Source of the DNA: Trichosporon coremiiforme
Taxonomy: Eukaryota; Basidiomycota; Tremellomycetes; Trichosporonales; Trichosporonaceae
Length of the DNA stretch: 64,000 nucleotides
Direction of reading: 5' to 3'
Assembly (NCBI GenBank): GCA_039545355.1
Contig: BCJJ01000005.1
Span: 1,239,008-1,303,007 of the forward strand
Positions 22,482 through 34,479 of the stretch are shown here, one piece after another. The stretch's first letter is position 1, and each line of letters begins with the position of its first letter. Both the position numbers and the translations under genes were made by a program. Below the pieces are notes generated by a model that saw only the letters and a list, made by a program, of their open reading frames with translations, was not told the origin of the DNA and did no database searches.

Positions 22482-24806
22482 TCAGTGCCCGCTCTGTACA
22501 CAGTCCGCATTCGCCTTGCTCTCGTGCTTCGGCTCGGCCCAGCCCATCGCACGCGCCAGTTCGCTCGCGTAATGTTCCCGCGTGCGCGCCTCCAAGCCCT
22601 GCGTAGCGTCGCGCACAATCACGTACAGGTCCTCTGTCCTGTCAGCTTAACCTCGGCGATTATTAAGCTCACCCTTCCACGCGCAGTCTGCCGGAGGAGT
22701 GACGCTCTCGGCGCGAAGACCAGTGATCGCCTTCGTGTTCTCACCGGCGAGGGCCATTCCCGGCTGGAGATACTCAGAGAACCACCCCGAGGTCATCAGG
22801 TCGGGATAGCAGCGGCCCGCAAGGTCGAACACATCCACCGTCACCTCAAAGCCCTCGGGGTTCAGCCGGCGGTACTTGAACCCAGGAGGCGCCTTGATGT
22901 TTTTAAGCGACTCGGGTGCGGGCGACGAACTCGGCTCCGTCTCGACGTAGTCCTTCGGCGCAAGCTCGTACAGGTCGCCGTACAGTAGGCAGCGCCAGGC
23001 ATCAACCTCCGTGCCCTCTTCCGCGAACGCCTCGAGCGCAATCAGACTGTGTGTCAGCTTCAGGGGTCTTTGAGCGAGCTGTTGCCACGAAGGCAACTGG
23101 TACTCACCGAATCTGCAGGAAGACAGCACGACCCTCGGCGCCAGGTGATGCTGTTCCACAAAACTGCGCGGGCAGGTCTGCTCGCCGCTTGCGTAGGCGA
23201 ACCATGTCCTCGAGCCATATGCGCTCTCCCTGGAACCACAGACCCTGGAAGAGGTTCTTCCTCCGGTTCTCGAGCGCTTCGACCTCGTCCGGCGTCAACG
23301 TTGATCCGGCGGGGAGTACCTCAATCTTGTCGGTCTGGGACCACGAGTTTGCTATGCTCTTCTGTCAGCTGGTGCCAGTCATGCTAAGGCCCACCTCGGC
23401 CGTCCTGATCGCGACGCTGACACGCAGCGCTGCCGTGTCCCAGTTCTGGCCCAACTCAGCGAACCGCTTCCGTTCTCCCCAGCGCTTCTTCCAGCGCTCC
23501 TCTAGCAACGCTCCAGTGAGCTCATCGGCGGTCTTTGGCGGGTCCGCCTTGGCCTCCTTCGCGGCCACCTCCTGCAGGACACGGTTCCCCTCAACGAACA
23601 GCTTACCCCAGCCGTCAGGGCCGCCGAGGAGCTCGACACCGGCAGACCACGGCAGAACATCGTTCACGCTCCGCTTCACCTCGTGGCTGTTGCTGAACAT
23701 GCCCAGAGGACGGATCGAGTGCTCCCAGGAGCAGCGATTCCGGCGGAGATGAACGGGAGCAACACCACCAGCGGCAGACCAGGTGAGTGCGTTGTTGGCA
23801 GATGAGCCGTCCTCCTCCGAATTTTCCGTGAGGGAGGCGATGAGTCCCGGCCAGTGCGTGATGTCGGGGAACGAGCTTCCCTTCGGCGGCTCGATCGGGT
23901 CGATCTTGAACCAAACAAGCTCTCCTTTCCCTGCGTGTTAGCTGTTGACCCAAACTGGATAACGCACGGAATCGTCGTTGGCTCCGAGCATCCGTCGCTC
24001 GCTCAGCCACAATCGTGTCCAGCGGGTCCTCATACTTTGGCCGCTTCGGATTCGGTCCATCACCCTTCAGACGCTTCGCGCTGTTGGCCGCCTGTGCCGC
24101 GCTCTTCCTCTCTTGCGCAAGCTTGCTGCTGCTATTGTACTTGCAGCCACACTGGTGTCAGCTATAACCACGTCTGCGACAGCTTACTTGTGAGTGGTCA
24201 CTCAATGGCTTGGACGTGTCGAACAGCCACTCGGCGTGAGGGATGAACTCCTGGGGCGAACGGAACCGGCTCTGACCGATGCTGGTGGAACCCTATGCAG
24301 TAAGCATCTCAAGCTGCTATCACGTCCATTAAGCGGTACGCACAAACATGTAGGTGTCCTCTCGCACGACGCCGCCATCCTTCTCCTGGGGCTTGTTGTG
24401 GATGAAGATGCCGTAGCCCTCGGGCATATCGATCCAGTGGTCTGCCGTCAGCCTTCATTCCCTCCATCGCGATCTCACTCTTTCCCGGGATACCTAGACG
24501 CTCAGCAAGGTACTGTCCCACTTTCTTCTGGTACAGCTGCCATTTCTGATGGTCTCTGCGACGGTCAGCAATGTCATTGTTATCGCGAGGAAGGCCAAGG
24601 TGTACGGCGGAAGCGAGGACGCCGGCCTGCAGCTCTGTCGCCGGCAGCGCCAGTTACATGGTCCTTCCTCCGACATCGCAATGGCCTCACTTTGGCAGCT
24701 TAACGTGCCATGACTTGCCTCCGGGCACGAGATCCGTCGGCCACCGCGAGGGGTTGCCGTCCGACCGCGGCCATTGCAGCTTGATGTGGCTGGACGCCGT
24801 CGGCAT
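22482..24806 (-). CDS. Clr2-like transcriptional silencing protein
   Basis: Nine exons (24806-24691, 24555-24479, 24441-24344, 24292-24188, 24151-23968, 23930-23395, 23361-23108, 23046-22673, 22633-22482) give 631 residues; phases agree at every junction. The N-terminal part shows the Clr2_2-type pattern: MPEGYGIFIHN, then YMF followed by RFRSPQEFIPHAEWLFD and a CGCKYN pair. After a basic linker comes the second conserved region starting at KGELVWFKID, then a long helical and mixed domain (GLWFQGERIWLEDMVRLRKR). In fission yeast Clr2 belongs to the SHREC histone-deacetylase/remodeller complex that silences heterochromatin. Introns are extremely short (33-61 nt apart from a 135-nt first intron). 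The start at 24806 opens with MPTASSHIKLQWP. Family membership is from motif memory, not a search. Confidence 0.8.
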
Positions 24807-25130
24807 CGTGCCCTGTGCTGGCGTGTGCACTCGCTCCGCTGCGCTCTGCGGATTCGGTGACGGTGGTGCGAGGGTCGCCGCTTTTGTTGGATTGTTATTG
24901 TTCGCAACGTTCGAGACGCGTTCGATTCATTGTGAGCGAATGCCCTGATATATGGCAAGCTCGCGTACGGTGGGAGACTCGCGACCAGCCCGCCTGGGGG
25001 AGCTAGGTGGTGAGGATTGTCGCGTGTGAATTTTGGTTCCGTCCGTTCCTCCGATCATCCATCGAAAAGTCGAGCCGCCAAGATGATCAAGTGAGCCTTC
25101 CGGAATTCGTCACAACACATATCCATCACC
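24807..25130. other. Short bidirectional promoter
   Basis: 324 bp shared by the divergent Clr2-like and uL14m genes. No TATA element or distinct repeat is evident. Confidence 0.5.
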
Positions 25131-26014
25131 ATGATCGGCCTCAAGGGACGAATGAACGTGAGTTCGGAGAAGCTTTGCGTGTGTCAGAAGCTGACGGAGA
25201 CACAGGTCATCGACAACTCGGGCGCCGTTATCGCCGAGTGTATCAACGTCCTGAAGGTCAAGACGAGACAACACGCCGACGGAAAGGCGACTGTCGGTGA
25301 GTCAGCACACATGCATGGATTCCCGAGCGCGCGGAGGTTATCAAACTTCTGAGAAGGCAGAGGTGGGACGTGTGAGAGGGGAGCATTGCCGGAGACTATT
25401 GCTCCGGCGGCAAGGACAGTGAGGGGAGGACAGTGAGGGAATGACGCCAAGTCTCAGGTCTCCGATACAGAGTCCCCAGCGCCGCTTGTTAAGGATCTTG
25501 ATGGAGGTCCGGTCATGAAGCTTTCGGGAAGCATGCTCGAATCAGCTGCTGTTGAAGCGTGGTGTAGCTGACGTTCAGGTGACGAGATTGTCTGTGTCGT
25601 GAACAAGGCCAAGCCCATCTCGAACGTGTCCGCCGCCTCGAACATCCAGAAGGTGCGCCGAGGAGACGTCCGCCGTGCCGTTGTTGTCCGTACGAGGAAG
25701 GAGATCCAGCGTCCCGACGGACGAATTGTCCGGTGAGTCATTACTTGCCCCCCATGGGCGCCCACCGCTGCCATTGGAGCTACGTTTGTCGCAGCCGAAG
25801 CTAACAGCCAGCTTCGACGACAACGCCTGCGTCCTCCTGAACAACAAGGGCGAGATGCTCGGCACACGTGTCACTGGTGTCGTTGCCGCCGAGCTTGCCA
25901 AGGCGACCGGCACCGACCCGAACGGACGCTGGAGCAAGATCCTCTCCCTGGCCCCTAAGGTGAGTGCAGCTGCCTGACGAGACGCATGCGTAGCTGACAT
26001 CCCAGGTCGTGTAA
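25131..26014 (+). CDS. MRPL38: Mitochondrial ribosomal protein uL14m (L38)
   Basis: Five exons (25131-25157, 25206-25296, 25579-25732, 25812-25959, 26006-26014) give 142 residues, the usual size of mitochondrial uL14. The protein starts MIGLKGRMN and continues [17 protein letters not shown], then [29 protein letters not shown] and [19 protein letters not shown], all hallmarks of bacterial-type L14. It is a large-subunit protein near the tRNA/GTPase side of the mitoribosome. The short leader typical of yeast MRPL38 (no long presequence) is kept. The first exon is only 27 nt and the last only 9 nt (two Val codons and the stop), so a naive gene model would lose both ends. Confidence 0.95.
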
Positions 26015-26301
26015 ATTCATCATCAGCATAGTAACTCAATGTATGGCATACCCCTCAGCTGTGGTCTCAGCGATAGCTACTGACTGAATACTGACTATTG
26101 CGGCAAGATGGCAAAACACTGCCTAATTATTAGCGTCTGCCAGAGAGAGAGAAAGGAGGGAAGACCGAGGGACAGCTTGCGACCACGGATGTACTAGTTT
26201 ACACGTATGCATCAATGGACCAAAACCCAATGTAGCAGTCTACTGATCCTCTCGCTGAGGATTTATCATCTCCCGAATCTCTGTCCCCTCGACTCCGCGT
26301 G

Positions 26302-27569
26302 TTACCGAGGAACAGACGAGAGGGCGGGGAAGGCGTTCGTCTTGGCGAGGACGACCGTCTGCCTCTCGTGCGAGATGTATCCCCTAATGAATCCGCGGAA
26401 GATCATATTGGCGACCATGCACTCGACCTCGTCATTGTCGACCTCTACGCGCTGCAGCTCGAGCGCTTTGCGGAACGTGCTGATTGGAATGCGCGAGTTG
26501 CGGTCGCTCGCCTCCCACGCTCGCCGGAAGAGTGTGCGGAGGCAGATCTCCCTCGCGCGCTCGACGGCAAGGTACGCGTTCATGCTGACGAGGCGGGGCT
26601 GGGCGCGCTCTAACGCCTCGTCGTATGCCTGCACTGATCCTGTCCGGATCGCGTCGACGAAGGGGCCGTACGTCTCCTGCAAGCGTGGGAAACGGGCGAG
26701 CAGCTTCTTGCTCGGCAAACTGCCGCGCAGCAGATGCAGCGGGATCAGGAACGCGAGGATCAGCTCCTGGTTTCGCTTGCAGGAGAGGGGGCAGTGGAGG
26801 AAAGCCCACTCGAGTTCCGTTGCGGCGCGCGCATCCTCGCCCGCCAGGAACGCCAGCATGCCGATGTAGAAGTGCCAGGTGACCTGGTCTCCGATGGGGG
26901 CCCGCTCGACAGGCGGCGTCGTCGGGTCGCTCGTGACGGCGCGCACGACGTTCTTGCACAGATTCGGCTTCCCGACGCGGAAGTAGCACTTCATGCTGAG
27001 GCACGCCGTGTGGTATGCTCCGTTCCGGCGTGATTCCCGTCCTTTGTTCACCCGATCCGTTGCGCACAATGAGAATGCCTTGCTCACCAACCGAGAGCAC
27101 TCCTCCAGCGATGGCAGGCCACCGCCCGCAGCGTACCCCGGCTCATCGGCGAGAGAGGCAAAGCGCCGCAGGTCGTTCAGCAGCAGGTACAGGATTGGCA
27201 GCGCCCATGCACTCGCGTCCTGGAACCACCGGAAGAAGAGCTGACACACCTGCTTCTGATGGTTGTACGCCGCCTGATAGTCGCCCGAGTACAGGCCATG
27301 CACTGCCGCGCAATGCTGGACCGCGATTCCGTCCCACGGCTCCGGCAGCGTGTGTCCCGGGTTCGACAACCGCCGCTCCTGTCGTTAGCTCTTACCCAGG
27401 CTGTAAGCTGATAGGACAGGGAGAAGGAAGGACTCACATCGATCGCGCCGACAGTGTTGTACAGCCCCTTCGAGATGCGGTGCTTGGTGTCCAGCAGCGT
27501 GAGCAGCGTCGCTACGTCCTCGTGCCGCAGCGGCTCGGCGAAGGCGTGGATGTACTGCGGCAGCTTCAT
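26302..27569 (-). CDS. CSN12: PCI-domain protein, Csn12/PCID2/Thp1 family
   Basis: Two exons (27569-27438, 27378-26302) give 402 residues, the normal length for the family. The protein is all-helical: an N-terminal TPR-like part (HAFAEPLRHEDV, GDYQAAYNHQKQV, LPILYLLLNDLRRFA) followed by a C-terminal winged-helix PCI module, with the diagnostic ending VECMVANMIFRGFIRGYI then SHERQTVVLAKTNAFP. Members act either as the COP9-associated Csn12 subunit or in TREX-2 as Thp1/PCID2 (mRNA export); the sequence does not separate the two by eye. The gene is transcribed towards the convergent uL14m gene. Confidence 0.88.
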
Positions 27570-28081
27570 GGTGCAGTGTGCTGTGGCAAAGTGGCTGCTG
27601 GGCCAAGATCAAGGAACATGACACTCAGTCACTCGCTATCTGGCGTGGTGGAGGCAGGTTCTGTCGCATATCGCATTTGCTTCCGTTCGCCCGCATTCGT
27701 CAGAAATCTTGGCTGTGGGCCGTGCGGCCCTTTGGATCGGGTGCCCGGATACCTTTCGCTGCAAAGCTGCCGTCATACGATACATGCATAAATGGCGCAG
27801 GAGCATTAGAATCAGCAAATGATGGACGCACCACAGACTGCGCAAATTAACACTGACTGAGACGGGCAGTTGCTGTTGCTTCTCCCGGGCACAAGTAGTT
27901 TTGAGACAATTAGGAGGTGATACATCCTCTAACCTGAGATCATGATGCTACGAAAGGACCCCTGCCATGCGTGGAGGTGTCCTTGTTCTGGCTTTTTGTG
28001 TATATGATAGGGTCGTGAAAGAGATAAGGAAAAAGAGACAAGATGATGTGATGATGCTGCTGTCCTCTGCTACGCTTCCAT
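27570..28081. other. Intergenic
   Basis: About 510 bp between the CSN12-like start and the 3' end of the ferroxidase gene, both on the minus strand. It holds the first gene's promoter and the second gene's AT-richer 3' UTR. Nothing else was recognised. Confidence 0.5.
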
Positions 28082-30068
28082 TTAAGCGGCCTGCTTGCCA
28101 CCGAGGGCCTTCTTCCAGAGGGGGACCTTGTTCTGCTTCGCCTCGACGGCGCGGCGAACCTCCTCCTCGAGCTCCTCCTCGTTGAGCTCACCGGCGCCGT
28201 ACCAGATAATGGTGGCGAGGCCGATGAGGACGGTGATGACACACGCGGCCATGACACCCTTGGCCTTGGGGGTCCAGCCCATGACGAGGGGCTGGGGACC
28301 GGTAGCCTGGCCCTTGAAGTCGGTGGTCGAGTTCAGGCCGACGACGTTGCCTGTCGTGGGGATGTCCTTGATCTGGCACTGCTCGTACATCTGCTGCGGG
28401 ATCTTCATGTTCTTCTGCATGACGTCCGGAGCCTCGACGAAGACCATCGCGAGACCAGACGACAGATGCCAGTCGATATGGCAGTGGAAGAACCAGACAC
28501 CGGGGTTGTCGGCGCGCCAGCGGAGAACGACCTTGCCCTCGGGAGGAATGGTGATGGTGTCACGACGGGCAGGGTTAGCCTGGTCCTCGAGAATCGGGGG
28601 GTTCTCGATAGCATCGTCGGACGAGACGTTGAACGACTTCTCGATAACCATGAACTCGTGACCGTGAAGGTGGAAGGGATGGAAACCGGCGTCCCAGTTG
28701 TGGACAGTGAGCTGGATCATGTCCATGTGCTTGTAGGTGATGACACCGGTCTGCTGGCCGTAAATCTCAGGCTTGAAGGCGTCCTCGCCCATAGACATGG
28801 CGGTGAAGATCGAAGGAACCTTGGGGGCACGGTAGGTGACGTTCTGGAAGCCGCCGTCCTGGGTGAACGAGGCACGGTTGGTGCCGTCGTTGAAGGTGTC
28901 GAAGAAGGCGTGGATGGTGAACTCAACGTCGGGCTTGGCAGAGGCAATCTTGTCGACGGGGCGGAACTCGGTGTCGTTGATGAGGGGATACTCCTCAATG
29001 ACGAACTCCTGGGCACGGTCCTGCTCGGCGAAGTACTCGAGGGTGACGGTGTTGTTCAGGACGAGCTCGTCGGGGACCACGTCGTACATGTCCTCGGACT
29101 GGTAGACGGCGATACCGTAGTTCTGGGTAGGCTTCTCCTTGGCCTTGACGAGGATGGAGTAACGCTGGGCGACAGAGACGGTGACAACGTCGATCGGGTA
29201 GGGCTCGACCTCAACACCGTCGGTCTCGATAACGTACATGTCATGGTCCTGGAACTTGATCATGAACATGGAAAGCGCAGCCATGTTCACAATACGGATA
29301 CGGTAAGTCTTTCCGGCCTCGAAGGGGATCTTCGCGTTGTCGTTGGTGACGGAGCCGTCGGTGACCTTGTCGGCACCGCCGACGTAGTTACCATCCTTGT
29401 CGATAACGTACATGAGCGCCGACTCGGGGACAGGCTCAGCGCCGGTGGGGTTGGTCCAGTGAAGGAAGTCGTTCTCAAGCATGTCCTGATGCTGGCGGTG
29501 GTACCAGTCTCCGACAGCGAGGGTGTACTCATCGTCCCAGGTGAGGTTGTCGGCACGGGGGTTGCGGATGATGGAAACAGTGCGGAGACCGTCGACGTAC
29601 TGGCCGTTGTAGTGGCCGTGGACCCAGTAGGTACCCTGGTTGAGGGAGAGGTCGATCTCGTAGTCGAGAGTCTGGCCGTTGGGGATACCGCACTGGGTAA
29701 CGCCAGTAGCGCCGTCCCAGTAGGCAGTGTTGTTGAAGAACATTCCATGCGCGTGAAGGGCGGTCGGGATGTTGTCGTCTCCGAGACCGTTCGTGGCGTG
29801 GATAATGTGCTTGTCACCCTTGTCGGCGATGAGGACGGGCAGCGGCCAGGTGCCGTTGACACCGATGACACGGCGCTCAAACATCTGCGGACGGTCAGTG
29901 ACAAGCTTCGGCGAGGGCGCTCCGCATTCCCTTATTCTTCTTGCGGCTGCAAAGACTCACTCCGTCGGGGTTGGCCTGGGCGTACGAGATGTTCCACCAG
30001 TGCTCGATGACCTTGGCCTGGGCGGCCACAGCGGCCATGGAGGCCGCAAGAATGGCCTTAGCGACCAT
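28082..30068 (-). CDS. FET3: Membrane-anchored multicopper oxidase, Fet3-type ferroxidase
   Basis: Two exons (30068-29961, 29884-28082) give 636 residues. Residues 1-19 are a signal peptide. The four copper motifs are present: HAHG (about 80-82), HGHYNGQYVDG (from 126), HPFHLHGHEF (about 438) and HCHIDWHLSSG (about 498). A transmembrane helix lies at about 577-600 (ACVITVLIGLATIIWYGAG), followed by an acidic/basic cytosolic tail. This topology is that of Fet3 ferroxidases, which oxidise Fe(II) for uptake by an Ftr1 permease; no permease gene lies beside it here. The first motif reads HAHG. Whether the Fe(II)-binding acidic residues of Fet3 are all present needs an alignment. Strong codon bias suggests high expression. 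Two GATA palindromes lie upstream. Confidence 0.9.
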
Positions 30069-30275
30069 TGCAGAGGATCCGGGGGAAGGTGTCGGGGAGT
30101 GCGTGGGTCAAGTGGTGCGGAGCGACTCCAGTCCTGATAGTGTCCCGAAAAGGTGTGGTCGACAACACACGAAAACGGTGGGTGCGGGATGAAAAGGAGG
30201 AATGGAGATGGGCGGGCGACAAGAAGTCGAATTGAGGGAAGCGAGGCTACTTTTAAGGCAGCACCGACTTCGGGA

Positions 30276-30286
30276 TTATCTGATAA
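30276..30286. promoter_or_regulatory. Palindromic GATA site TTATCTGATAA
   Basis: Contains ATCTGATAA, matching the ATCWGATAA consensus of fungal iron-responsive GATA repressors (Sre/Urbs1/Cir1 family). It is a perfect palindrome around one T and lies about 208 bp upstream of the ferroxidase start. Regulation of this gene by such a factor is inference. Confidence 0.7.
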
Positions 30287-30867
30287 CGCTGTGTGCACGC
30301 TTTGTGCGCTATGTGCGACTTTTTCAACGGCCGCTCCTTACGCCCCCGACTGGTCCTATCCTTGGCGCTTTCCCCTGGCCTGTCGGGGAGTTGCAGCGCG
30401 GCAGACAGCGAATCGAGATGAGCGCTACGCGAGCTAATACATGTCGGTCGCGGGCTGGGGCCGTGTGCCGTGACAGCGGGGTGCAGCAGTCCTGTCGCTG
30501 AGCAGCCTGGGCAGCTGGGGTTGGTTTCTATTTCGGAAAGACGGACGACCAAACTTTGTTGCACGGCTGGTGACTGGTCTGAGGCAGCCGGGGAGCACTC
30601 GGGGCGCGCAGAGTCGGCGGGCAGGACTAAAGCGGAGTCTTGGCGAGAATGCGAGCTGCCCTTTGCCGGCGCACGACGAGATGTAAGTGGTCTGTCGTCG
30701 GGTGCGGTGACCCGAAGCCTGCCCTGGGCCCACGAGAGGCACCACCAGGACCGGGCGGGCCCTGATGTGAAGGAAGTATGACCTGCGACCTCTGACATTG
30801 CGGCGGGTCCTGTTCCTCTCTGATTCCTGGCCGGTGGCTCATTCTGCAGAACAGGTATTTGGAAAAA

Positions 30868-30878
30868 TTATCTGATAA
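30868..30878. promoter_or_regulatory. Second palindromic GATA site TTATCTGATAA
   Basis: An identical 11-bp palindrome about 800 bp upstream of the ferroxidase start. A CCAAT box follows about 20 bp away (30902-30898, minus strand), a pairing also used by CBC/HapX-type iron regulators. Function is inferred. Confidence 0.6.
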
Positions 30879-33800
30879 ACGCGACCCCTCCCGCGCTATT
30901 GGTCAATCGGGCAGCCTGACCCGATCCTTGCGCATCAGTAGACAACATGTGGGCTTGGCTTCCGCATACATAGAACGGAACACAGTGCACGGCGCAGCCA
31001 TGTCTTGGACATGTCCATAATAGCTGCCCGCTTCTCTTGGTATCTATTACTTCCTGCATGCCCAACATTGCGGGGTGCTGAGGGCTGGGCCGAATTCCCA
31101 TGTACACCCTGCCCTACGTCATGTGCAGACGGCTCCCTAGTGTTGGGTTAGCGCTGTTACGCGCTCAAAAATACACAGCACCACTGCACCAGTGTCACTT
31201 CCAGGTCACATGGACGAACAAGCTTGAGTTCTTGCTGGTGCAGCTTAATTGTCGACATTCAGTCGTCGTTTAGGCTCCGCCGCCCCTCCGCGCTGCGAGC
31301 CCTCAGTTGTTGCGCGGGCGACATGAGACAACACGAGACAACACCGAACAGACCGATCCGCCAATTGGAGTGGGTCAACTCCTGCGCGAGCTCGGCAGAT
31401 TCGAGCAAAAAGTCGAAAGACCTCGTCGTTGGACATGCCCCAACGCCGCCTGTGCCTCGGGCCTCTGGTTTCCTCTGCTGGGGACTGACTGCAGTAGGGA
31501 GCGGCCGACTCAGAGAATAGCGGGGCAGAGTAAAGCAACCCGGCCAAGACATTGGCTGACTAGATTTAGAAGCCCGCCCTGCGCCGTCGTGCCTTGTAGA
31601 CTCATATGAGGTCTGCCGATGGCACCGGCCGATAACTTGAACTCGGCGTTCTGATTGGCTCGAGGTCGGCATGCTTAGCGTAACATCTCCTGTCTGATAC
31701 GGGTAGCTCGGTTTCCACGTCATAAAAACGCTCGAGTGTCTTCCTTTCTACCACCAAATCCACTGCAACGAGCATGCATAGGGAAGTTGTGGCTCAACAG
31801 TAGGGAGAATGCGGATATCCCGGAGTCGCAAGTCGCCGAGGAACCCAGTGGAAAGCAATTGCGAGGAGGACCGTAGTTGTGCCTATGCCACCGCCGAAGT
31901 CCCCGACTTGCGCTTCCTAATCACGGCCGAAAATGCGCACACGATCGGATCCTGTCGCCGCCCCCCCGTGCCTAATGCCTCACTGACCGAGTGCCTCGAG
32001 CTGCCAGCCGGCGCTGATCAGTCAGTTCTTAGTGCGCATAGCACGCTCCTTCTGTCTGCGGAAAGCCACCAGACGAGATGCCGAAAGCCCATTCAGAGTT
32101 TCATTCAAGCTGCCTGCCGAGGTTGTTACCATTGACCCAGCAACTGTCCGCAGAAGATTGGTATCCGATGTAAACGAGCGTGCCGGCATTACTAGCATGG
32201 CCGCAATTGGTTCGCTTCTGCTTCCGACACTCCCTGTCTGCAGACCAGGTTGTCAATCGCACGTCGACCGATGTCAATTCACGATGGAATCAAGTACAGC
32301 GCACACGATGCTCGCACGTTGCAGAGTAGCAGTCGCCCTTCTATTCTGGGCATCCTGGTGTCCTCGGTCCAATAACGGAATAAGTAATCACCCAAGTAAT
32401 CGCTCAACGCAAGCAGAGGGCAGGGGTCCCACCACAAAGTCCAGACCAGATGTTCTGGAGCAACGTTTACACCAGGTGCTCGTATCGCGGTTCCGGCGTC
32501 GCGACCCGCAAAACGTCTTGGATCACCTGTTCCAGCAGGATGTCTGAGGAGATCAGAAAGAAGGCGGTCGTCTGACCAGACCCACAAGGCGAAGGCAATG
32601 TTCTGACCAGGCGAATCTGTGGAGCGTCCTAAGGCGCACTCAGGAGGGCAACTCCATTCCCGGCCCGAGGCGTCCAGCACAGTAGTCCCATCTGCTTCCA
32701 TCATCAGATCCCCTTTTCATATGATCCCTTCTCCATCGGGCTCAATTGCGGTGCCTCAATAAAGCTCCACTGGATCATGGTCAGATGCAAGATACGGGCG
32801 TGGACTTTACCATCTTCCTGCTACAGCTTGAGCTTCCGTTTCTCTCGCGGCAAAGTGTTGTGGCTGTCTGAGGTAAGGTTGGGTATCAGCCACGAGACTG
32901 GGGAAACGTGACCAGACGAGGCAAGTACTCCAGAACTCATAAAAGCGGAGGCTTTCAACGGCCGACTACTGGCAAGATCGCCATCGCCTTGTCACGAAGC
33001 GCTAAACTTGCACGCGCACTAGACTGTGCAGCACGCAACGTCTACGAGCTCTTGCAGCTGCCAACACCTGGACGGGAGCTACAGCAACTCGTCGCTCCAA
33101 CGCAGACATGCACTGACGATCCAAGCTACAAAGTATCCGTTATCCCTTCGCGCCCCCCGCCATCTTGTGGCGAGAGCGGCTTGGACCTTGTCGTTGCCGA
33201 CAATGACTCTGTCATGGCATACTACCAATCTCACAAGCAGGCATGCCTAGAACGCCACAGAGCTTCGGCTCCACCGTTCGCACCTCACTACTCTGAGTGG
33301 TGAGGAGACGCCACCGGCATTCCCGCGGTGGGCTGGAGAACAACGTCCCGCGGCCCAGCAACGATGCCGCGTGGTGCATACGAGACACTCTGCGGTACCG
33401 CGAGGAAAGCTGGGAAGCCGCTGTTTGGTTCAATGTGTATCGGAACGAGTCCGTCTTCACTCTCCTCTCCCTCGGTTCATGAGTTATACCATTTTCCTCC
33501 GAGTCTCCAACAAGATGTCAAGAGCAGATTGCACATTCTCGGTGAAATCAAGGTCGGGCTACCTGACGTCCCGATGTGCAAGCTTTGAGCGCGACCGAGA
33601 ACTTGGCAACAGCGTTGCAAACGATAGCGGTGGAGGGTGTGGAGATAAGCGTCGGCGACCGAAGCAATGGAAGACGATAGTGGAGGCAATGACAAGGAAT
33701 CCGGCGCTGTGCCGGCCGGCACGGCCGATCGAGCCGGCCCGCACCGGGCCAGATTGATTCCAGCATTCCTTATGCCTTCCATTGCCGTGCACATCGAGGC

Positions 33801-34293
33801 TCGTGCACGATTACTTATGTACATGCCTGTGTATCTGTCGGAGTAATACGTATGCATCTGTGCATCTGAGTAGTGTTAACGTGTAAGGTGCCGAATTAGG
33901 AGTCATTAGTGAGTAGCGAGTGAGTCGAGGGAGCAGGCTGGTCCGCCGAACTGGCCCACCCCCGCACATTTTTGGTTGACGCGCCAGGTGGGGCCGGTTG
34001 GCCGCGGCCAGTGCCCCGCCACCTGGCGCCAGGATGCCGCTGATGCCGCCCAAATCTGTCGGCTTCCTCCGGTGGAGCTCTCTTGAGTAAGCCGCCTTTA
34101 GGCGTTGGCTGTACCAGACTCGCTTGGTACGTACAAGCGGCGGGTTCTTTGCAATTTCGCATCGCGTAAACGTGCACTCAGGACCATCCACCGGCGGCAC
34201 CTGGCTTCGGCTTGTTGCAATTGCAATATGCAACATCTCCTGTTGCACTCACCTGGCCCAACTCGAGCGCCAAAGGGCCTTCGTTGCGCCTTG

Positions 34294-34300
34294 TATAAAA
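34294..34300 (+). promoter_or_regulatory. TATA box of the MFS gene
   Basis: TATAAAA, 180 bp upstream of the ATG at 34480, preceded by GC-rich DNA. A clear match to the canonical box; the leader would be about 140-150 nt. Confidence 0.6.
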
Positions 34301-34479
34301 TCACACACTACGATACGTTCGACGCACACGACCCCCGCGTACGAAGACGAAACTTGAAGAATCCCCACGGTGCTTATCACGACCGACCCCAAGAAGGCGG
34401 CCATCACCGACAGTTGCAGTTAACCGACGCACCGATTGTTTTCGAGTTCGCACAGACCTCCACGAAACGACGATAGGCG

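Larger units (their letters stand above)
30069..34479. other. Long intergenic region between divergent ferroxidase and MFS genes
   Basis: About 4.4 kb with no supported gene. The left kilobase is the ferroxidase promoter with two GATA palindromes. The right end holds the MFS promoter. In between are only short frames without domains, for example a 131-codon frame at 32908-33303 that I cannot link to any family. Local GC is lower than in coding regions. Confidence 0.45.

Noticed and set aside
28466..30010. 514-codon open frame antisense to the ferroxidase
   Set aside because: Same codon-bias effect; no domain, and it crosses the ferroxidase intron without regard to it.
32908..33303. 131-codon frame in the ferroxidase-MFS intergenic region
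   Set aside because: No domain, no upstream promoter signal and average composition; length is not exceptional for this GC content.
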